Below are positions 59,813 to 64,000 of a DNA stretch of 64,000 bases, piece after piece (position 1 is the stretch's first letter; each line of letters begins with the position of its first letter). The position numbers and the translations under genes were made by a program. A model generated the notes under the pieces. It saw only the letters and a list, made by a program, of their open reading frames with translations. It did not search any database and was not told where the DNA came from. The stretch comes from Nonomuraea aurantiaca (GTDB taxonomy: Bacteria > Actinomycetota > Actinomycetes > Streptosporangiales > Streptosporangiaceae). The DNA is taken from the NCBI RefSeq assembly GCF_020215705.1, contig NZ_JAIWNB010000004.1, forward strand, positions 1 through 64,000. The letters run 5' to 3'.

Positions 59813-60310
59813 CTACTTCGCGGACTCGCGCGCGCCCCGGAAGGCCTGGTACTCCTCCAGGAGCGCGTCGAGGCTGCGCACCATGAAGGTGTAGTACTCG
59901 TGCATCTCCCGCAGGCGCGTGCCCTGCCGCTCGGGCAGGTCGGCCGCGCGCCGCCGCGCGCTCTCGGCCAGGGTCAGCAACTCGGTCGTCTGCTCCAGCT
60001 GGTGCTGCAGGCAGCCGCTCCAGGCGTCGTCGCGCCATTCGTAGACGTACTGCCGGGAACCCGGCTCCTTGAAGCGCCGCACGGTTCCGCTGAGCATCAG
60101 CAGGCGCGTGGTCTCCGACACCGAGCCCTTGCTCGCGTTCAGGGCGTCCTGCAGCTCCGCCATCGTCATGGGCGCCTCCCTGAGCATGAGGACGCCCGCG
60201 GCCCGTCCGGCCATCGGCGGCCAGCCCATCGCCCGGCCGATGTGCAGGCCGAAGTCGTCGATCAGGGGATTCTCAGCGCCGGAACCATCGTCGCCGACGG
60301 GGCTGGACAC
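59813..60310 (-). CDS. GbsR/MarR-type regulator
   Basis: A 165-aa winged-helix regulator like GbsR/CmoB-type proteins: DDFGLHIGRAMGWPPMAGRA, MTMAELQDALNASKGSVSET, TVRRFKEPGSRQYVYEWRDD, then a long C-terminal helix. GTG at 60308-60310 lies seven bases after GGAG; a more distant GTG at 60349 lies inside direct repeats and has no ribosome site. GbsR-like proteins often control betaine or osmolyte genes, and a truncated aldehyde dehydrogenase lies divergent to it. Confidence 0.85.
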   Translation of the reverse strand: MSSPVGDDGSGAENPLIDDFGLHIGRAMGWPPMAGRAAGVLMLREAPMTMAELQDALNASKGSVSETTRLLMLSGTVRRFKEPGSRQYVYEWRDDAWSGCLQHQLEQTTELLTLAESARRRAADLPERQGTRLREMHEYYTFMVRSLDALLEEYQAFRGARESAK

Positions 60311-60338
60311 CACCGGACTCCAATCGCTCAGAAAAAAA

Positions 60339-60365
60339 TGAACTTTCACTATTGACTGAACTTTC
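60339..60365. promoter_or_regulatory. Direct repeat TGAACTTTC, 18-bp period
   Basis: TGAACTTTC occurs at 60339-60347 and 60357-60365, with AT-rich sequence between, just upstream of the GbsR-like start. The spacing of 18 bp places both on nearly the same face. It is a candidate operator of the adjacent regulator and one of few AT-rich islands here. Confidence 0.5.
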
Positions 60366-60406
60366 CGCTGGAGGGCAGTCTACCGGCTAACAGCGGTTCG
60401 GGGCGC

Positions 60407-60892
60407 GACGAGGGCACAGTGCTGGGCCCGCTGGTCGACCGGCGCCAGCGCGACATCGTGGACCGGCACGTCACCGACGCGGTCGAACGCGGCGCCACCG
60501 TCCGCACGGGCGGGACCGTGCCCGAGGGCAGGGGCTTCTTCTACCCCGCCACCGTGCTCACCGGCGTGGACGACTCCATGCTGGTCATGACCGAGGAGAC
60601 CTTCGGCCCGCTCGCCCCGGTCGAGGTCGTCTCCTCCTTCGAGGAGGGGCTGGAGAAGGCGGCCGGCACGCGTTTCGGCCTCGCCGCCAGCGTCTACACC
60701 AATGATCCGGCGCACATGGCCGCGGCTCGCGACATCCCCGCCGGGGTCGTATGGGTCAACCAGTGGCAGGGCGGCGGGCCCGAGCGGCTGTACGAGCCGG
60801 CGGGTGACAGCGGCATGGGGGCGACCGGATCCCGGGCCGCCTACGACGCGGCCACCCGCCCCGTCTCGATCCACACCGCCCCGTCCGCGTGA
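60407..60892 (+). pseudogene. Aldehyde dehydrogenase, C-terminal third only
   Basis: The frame reads EGTVLGPLVDRRQRDIVDRH, RGFFYPATVLTGVDDSMLVM, EETFGPLAPVEVVSSFEEGL and FGLAASVYTNDPAHM. These are conserved C-terminal elements of aldehyde dehydrogenases, including the catalytic-region EETFGP. An intact enzyme has about 480 residues; here about 160 remain, and the NAD-binding domain and catalytic Cys are missing. The 5' end abuts the GbsR-like promoter. It could have been a betaine- or succinate-semialdehyde-type enzyme. Non-functional by truncation. Confidence 0.75.
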
Positions 60893-60911
60893 CGACCCCA
60901 AGGGGAGCGGA

Positions 60912-61752
60912 GTGGGCGTGGTGAAAGGTGAGGTGGCGGCCGGCGCCAAGCGGCATGCCGCGGACGCCGTCGGTGCCTGGAGCAGCCGCCTGGTCGAGCT
61001 GTCCCATCGCATCCACTCCCACCCCGAGCCGGCCTTCGAGGAGACGCGGGCCAGCGCGTGGGTGGCGGACGCGCTCAGCGCCGCCGGTTTCGACGTCCGG
61101 CACGGCTGCTACGACCTGCCCACCGCCGTCCGGGCGACCGTGGGAACGGGTCCGCTGCACGTCGGGATCTGCGCCGAATACGATGCCCTGCCGCAGATCG
61201 GGCACGCCTGCGGGCACAACATCATCGCCGCCGCCGCGGTCGGCGCCGCGGCCGGACTGGCCGGGCTCGCCGACGATCTCGGGCTGACGGTGACCGTCCT
61301 CGGCACTCCGGCGGAAGAAAGGCGGCGGCGGCAAGATCCTCATGCTGGAGCGGGGCGCGTTCGCGGGGCTCGACGCGGCGATGATGGTCCATCCCGCCGC
61401 GGTCGAGATGGACGCGATGCCCGGCTCGGCCGTCGCCCAGTTCGACATCTCCTACCGCGGGAAACCCGCCCATGCGGGCGCCTACCCTGAGCTGGGCGTC
61501 AACGCGGCCGACGCGATGACCGTCGCGCAGGTGGCGATCGGGCTGCTGCGCCAGCAGACGGGCGCCGGTGACCGTGTCCACGGCATCGTCACCCAGGCCG
61601 GCACCGGCCTGCCCGCGGTCAACCATCAGCCCGAGTTCGCCGCGGCCTGCGCCACTCCGGCCGCCGACAGAGCGGTATTGGACGGCGCCACCGCCATGGC
61701 GTGGACCGCCATCGACCTCACCCGCGCCGCATCCGCTCAGAGCCCCGGTTAA
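60912..61752 (+). pseudogene. M20 amidohydrolase (AbgB/ACY1L2-like), frameshifted and internally deleted
   Basis: It starts at GTG 60912 behind GGGGAG. The first frame holds LSHRIHSHPEPAFEETRASA, ICAEYDALPQIGHACGHNII (metal ligands intact) and VTVLGTPAEE. Near 61313-61321 the GAAGAAAGG run has one extra A relative to the frame that continues GGGGKILMLERGAFAG, so the protein shifts frame. The second frame goes on (MVHPAAVEMDAMPGSAVAQF) to GIVTQAG and then jumps to NHQPEFAAACATPAADRAVL. This skips the roughly 150 residues expected between these motifs. Two independent lesions mark it as dead. Confidence 0.75.
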
Positions 61753-61762
61753 GGAGTCCGCG

Positions 61763-61797
61763 TTCGCCCCGGTCACCTCACCGGTGACCGGGGCGAA
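61763..61797. terminator. 15-bp perfect hairpin terminator
   Basis: TTCGCCCCGGTCACC pairs with GGTGACCGGGGCGAA across a 5-base loop. It begins 11 bases after the M20 pseudogene stop and before the convergent PaaG-like gene. GC-rich with no T-run; likely a two-sided terminator. Confidence 0.8.
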
Positions 61798-61875
61798 GGC
61801 CGTACCGGAGAGGCGCGAGCTCAGCGCCTCCCTCGATGTCCGAAGGGGGTGAGCTCGGACCCCAGGGGCGGTGGT

Positions 61876-62709
61876 TCAGTGCCCCTCGAAGACGGGCTTG
61901 CGCTTGGCGAGGAACGCCTCCACCGCTCCGGCGTGGTCGGCGGTCCGGCCCAACTGCGCCTGGGCGCGCGCCTCTGCCGCGAGTACCGTCCCGAGGTCCC
62001 GCTCCCAGGACTGCGCGATCAGCCGCTTGGACGCGGCATACGCGGCGGTCGGCCCGGTCGCGAGCCGGGCCGCGAGCTCACGGCCCGCCGCACCGACGTC
62101 CGCGCGTGGGACCACGCGGCCCGAGATCCCCCACGCGACGGCCTGCTGAGCGGTGAAGGACTCGCCGAGCAGGACGAGCTCCTTGGCCCGGGCCTCGCCG
62201 ACCGCCCGGGTGAGCGTCGTGGACAGCCCGGAGTCGCACGTCAGCCCGATCCCGGTGAACGCCGTCGCGAAGACGGCCTCCTCGGCGAGGACACGCAGGT
62301 CGCAGGCCAGCGCGAGGGCCAGCCCCGCGCCGACGCACGTACCGTTGACGGCCGCGACCACCGGCTTGCCCATCGTGGCCACGAGCCGGACGATCGGCGC
62401 GTAGTCCTCCTCGACAGTGTCGAACGCGTGCTCCGCGTCGGTACGGAGGGCGGCCGCGTGCTCGGCGAGGTCCTGACCGACGCAGAAGGCGTTGCCCGCG
62501 CCGGTCAGCAGTACGGCGCGGACGGCGTCGTCGGACGCGGCCTCTTCGAGCGACCGGCGCAACGCCGTCTTCATGCCGGCGTCCAGCGCGTTGCGGCGAT
62601 CCGGGCGGTTCAGGATGAGAACGGCCACGGCGCCGTCACGATCGAGGACGATCGGACTCTCGGCATGCTCAAGGACGACCGGCGTCGCGTCCTGGCTCGG
62701 TCCGGGCAT
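61876..62709 (-). CDS. paaG: Enoyl-CoA hydratase/isomerase, PaaG-like
   Basis: A 277-aa crotonase-fold protein: VLILNRPDRRNALDAGMKTA, NAFCVGQDLAEH, NGTCVGAGLALALACDLRVL and FTGIGLTCDSGLSTTLTRAV. The Asp in the GLTCDSG loop corresponds to the catalytic Asp of ring-epoxide isomerases (PaaG), where hydratases have Glu. It follows the PaaZ-like gene by one base (stop then ATG 62707-62709), so it probably isomerises 1,2-epoxyphenylacetyl-CoA to oxepin-CoA. The symbol is by context and motif. Confidence 0.82.
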   Translation of the reverse strand: MPGPSQDATPVVLEHAESPIVLDRDGAVAVLILNRPDRRNALDAGMKTALRRSLEEAASDDAVRAVLLTGAGNAFCVGQDLAEHAAALRTDAEHAFDTVEEDYAPIVRLVATMGKPVVAAVNGTCVGAGLALALACDLRVLAEEAVFATAFTGIGLTCDSGLSTTLTRAVGEARAKELVLLGESFTAQQAVAWGISGRVVPRADVGAAGRELAARLATGPTAAYAASKRLIAQSWERDLGTVLAAEARAQAQLGRTADHAGAVEAFLAKRKPVFEGH

Positions 62710-62710
62710 G

Positions 62711-64000
62711 TCAGGCCTCCGGCGCGGACGTCGCCGGCCAGGTCTTGGCCACCAGGGTCAGCACGTCGTAGGTGGCGACCGCCTGGCCGTCCTGGTTGGT
62801 CACGACGGCGTCCCAGCGGACCTCGCCGTAGTCCGCGCCGACGCGCGGGGTGATCTGCTTGACGGTCAGCGCCACGTCGATCGCGTCGCCGGGCTTGACC
62901 GGGGTGAGGAAGCGCAGTCCGTCGACGCCGAAGTTCGCCAGGACCGGTCCGGGCGCGGGGTCGACGAAGAGTCCGGCGGCGAGGGACACGACGAGGTACC
63001 CGTGGGCGACGATGCCGCCGAACAGCGGGTTCCGGGCGGCGGCATCGGCGTCGGTGTGCGCGTAGAAGGTGTCCCCGGTGAACTCGGCGAAGTGCTCGAT
63101 GTCCGCGAGCGTCACCGTCCGCGGCGCGGAGGCGATCGTGTCGCCCACGCGCAGCTCCGCCAAGGACTTCCGGAAGGGGTGGACGCCGGAGTCGACGCGC
63201 GCGGCACCCGTCGTCCACCGTCCGGTGATCGCGGTGAGCTGGGCCGGGGAACCCTGTACGGCGGTGCGCTGCATGTGATGCAGAACCCCGCGGACACCGC
63301 CGAGCTCCTCACCGCTCCCGGCCCGGCCAGGGCCGCCGTGGACGAGGACGGGCAGCGGCGAGCCGTGCCCGGTGGACTCCCCGGCGTCGTCCCTGTCCAG
63401 GACGAGGACCCGGCCGTGCCACGGCGCCAGCCCGAGCACGACGGACCGCGCGATCTCCGGGTCATGGGTGACGACGGAGGCGACGAGGCTCCCCTTGCCC
63501 CGAGCGGCGAGGGCGACCGCCGCCTCGACGCCGTCGTAGGTGAGCACGGTGCTCACCGGGCCGAACGGCTCCACGTCGTGCGGCTCGCCGGCGCCGGGGC
63601 GCGCGCGCAGCACGAGCGGGGTCATGAAGGCGCCGCGCTCGGCATCGCCGTCGAGCAGGGCCGCGCCCTCCAGGTCGCCGAAGATCACCTCGGCACCCGC
63701 CCTGAGCGCCTCGACGGCCTTGCGCACCTCGTCGCGCTGGCCGAGGCCGGCGAGCGGGCCCATCCGCACGTCCGGGTTGCGCGGGTCGCCGACGGTCACC
63801 TTCGCCAGGCGGGCGGCGAGCGCGTCGACCACCTGGTCGGCCATCGCCTCGGGGACGAGCACCCGGCGGATGGCCGTGCACTTCTGCCCCGCCTTGACCG
63901 TCATCTCGGTGACGACGCCCTTGACGAACAGGTCGAACTCCGGATCGTCCGGCTGTACATCCGGCCCGAGGATCGAGCAGTTGAGCGAGTCTGCCTCGAC
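62711..64000 (-). CDS. paaZ: PaaZ-type fused aldehyde dehydrogenase/MaoC hydrolase, cut by window edge
   Basis: 430 codons of a protein continuing past 64000, with no start inside the window. The N-terminal visible part is the end of an aldehyde dehydrogenase domain (KAGQKCTAIRRVLVP with the catalytic Cys, VEPFGPVSTVLTYDG). A MaoC-type hot-dog hydratase domain follows (KSLAELRVGDTIASAPRTVT, FAEFTGDTFYAHTDADAAAR, NPLFGGIVAHGYLVVSLAAG). This fusion order is diagnostic of PaaZ, which opens oxepin-CoA and oxidises the resulting aldehyde in aerobic phenylacetate degradation. The intact enzyme is about 680 residues. Confidence 0.9.
   Translation of the reverse strand, partial: VEADSLNCSILGPDVQPDDPEFDLFVKGVVTEMTVKAGQKCTAIRRVLVPEAMADQVVDALAARLAKVTVGDPRNPDVRMGPLAGLGQRDEVRKAVEALRAGAEVIFGDLEGAALLDGDAERGAFMTPLVLRARPGAGEPHDVEPFGPVSTVLTYDGVEAAVALAARGKGSLVASVVTHDPEIARSVVLGLAPWHGRVLVLDRDDAGESTGHGSPLPVLVHGGPGRAGSGEELGGVRGVLHHMQRTAVQGSPAQLTAITGRWTTGAARVDSGVHPFRKSLAELRVGDTIASAPRTVTLADIEHFAEFTGDTFYAHTDADAAARNPLFGGIVAHGYLVVSLAAGLFVDPAPGPVLANFGVDGLRFLTPVKPGDAIDVALTVKQITPRVGADYGEVRWDAVVTNQDGQAVATYDVLTLVAKTWPATSAPEA

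Noticed and set aside
1..64000. CRISPR arrays, tRNA or rRNA genes, insertion sequences, attachment sites
   Set aside because: No regularly spaced identical repeats with unique spacers, no cloverleaf candidates, and no transposase or integrase motifs were seen on reading; the tandem repeats found have no spacers.

Overview
The window is high-GC DNA with dense, often overlapping genes, many GTG starts and abundant TetR, AfsR/SARP and Rieske/P450-type genes. This points to a filamentous actinomycete; a Streptosporangiaceae-like genome (Nonomuraea/Streptosporangium type) is my guess, inferred from style only. No rRNA, tRNA, intact insertion sequence, phage or CRISPR array was seen.

Layout. 1-5.5 kb: the tail of an alcohol dehydrogenase, an intact tandem universal stress protein next to a decayed Usp copy, and a copper-handling group (cupredoxin-P1B ATPase, small membrane protein, divergent DUF305 protein). 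5.6-18.6 kb: a catabolic island. A leftward run encodes a Rieske oxygenase alpha subunit, class III extradiol dioxygenase, M20-like protein without its metal ligands, two alpha/beta hydrolases around a 46-aa membrane protein, and an MDR reductase. Divergent genes give the oxygenase's electron chain (ferredoxin reductase, 7Fe ferredoxin). An enoyl-CoA hydratase, a double-domain CoA-transferase and an acyl-CoA ligase follow. Together these read as hydroxylation, meta ring cleavage, C-C hydrolysis, CoA activation and beta-oxidation of an aromatic or polycyclic acid of unknown identity. 18.7-21.2 kb: remains of a thiopeptide-like RiPP cluster. 21.2-24.1 kb: a TetR/SDR pair with a palindromic operator, then truncated genes. 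25-27.8 kb: an AfsR-like regulator. 28.5-34 kb: secreted protein, BacA/Rv1819c-like ABC exporter-importer, and a coupled AAA+/TPR pair.

34-38.5 kb: two TetR genes, an MFS exporter and a P450-ferredoxin operon whose promoter shares a sequence box with one of the TetR promoters. 38.7-40.7 kb: small unknown proteins and a STAS protein. 40.9-47.8 kb: a complete carbohydrate-uptake locus (two permeases, lipoprotein, divergent GH3 glycosidase, LacI). 48.1-51.6 kb: FAD monooxygenase plus TetR, and TetR plus AhpD-like protein, both under striking palindromes. 51.6-55.4 kb: DUF2975/XRE pair, two SDRs, a crystallin-like secreted protein, a MarR regulator. 55.5-59.8 kb: branched-chain-type 2-oxoacid dehydrogenase E1alpha-E1beta-E2 with divergent Lrp regulator. 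59.8-61.8 kb: GbsR-like regulator beside a truncated aldehyde dehydrogenase and a broken M20 amidohydrolase. 61.9-64 kb: PaaG-like and PaaZ-like genes of aerobic phenylacetate breakdown, the last running off the window.

Themes: heavy use of translational coupling (ATGA, GTGA, TGATG), many short autoregulatory palindromes beside TetR/MarR/XRE genes, and several gene-decay sites indicating past rearrangement.
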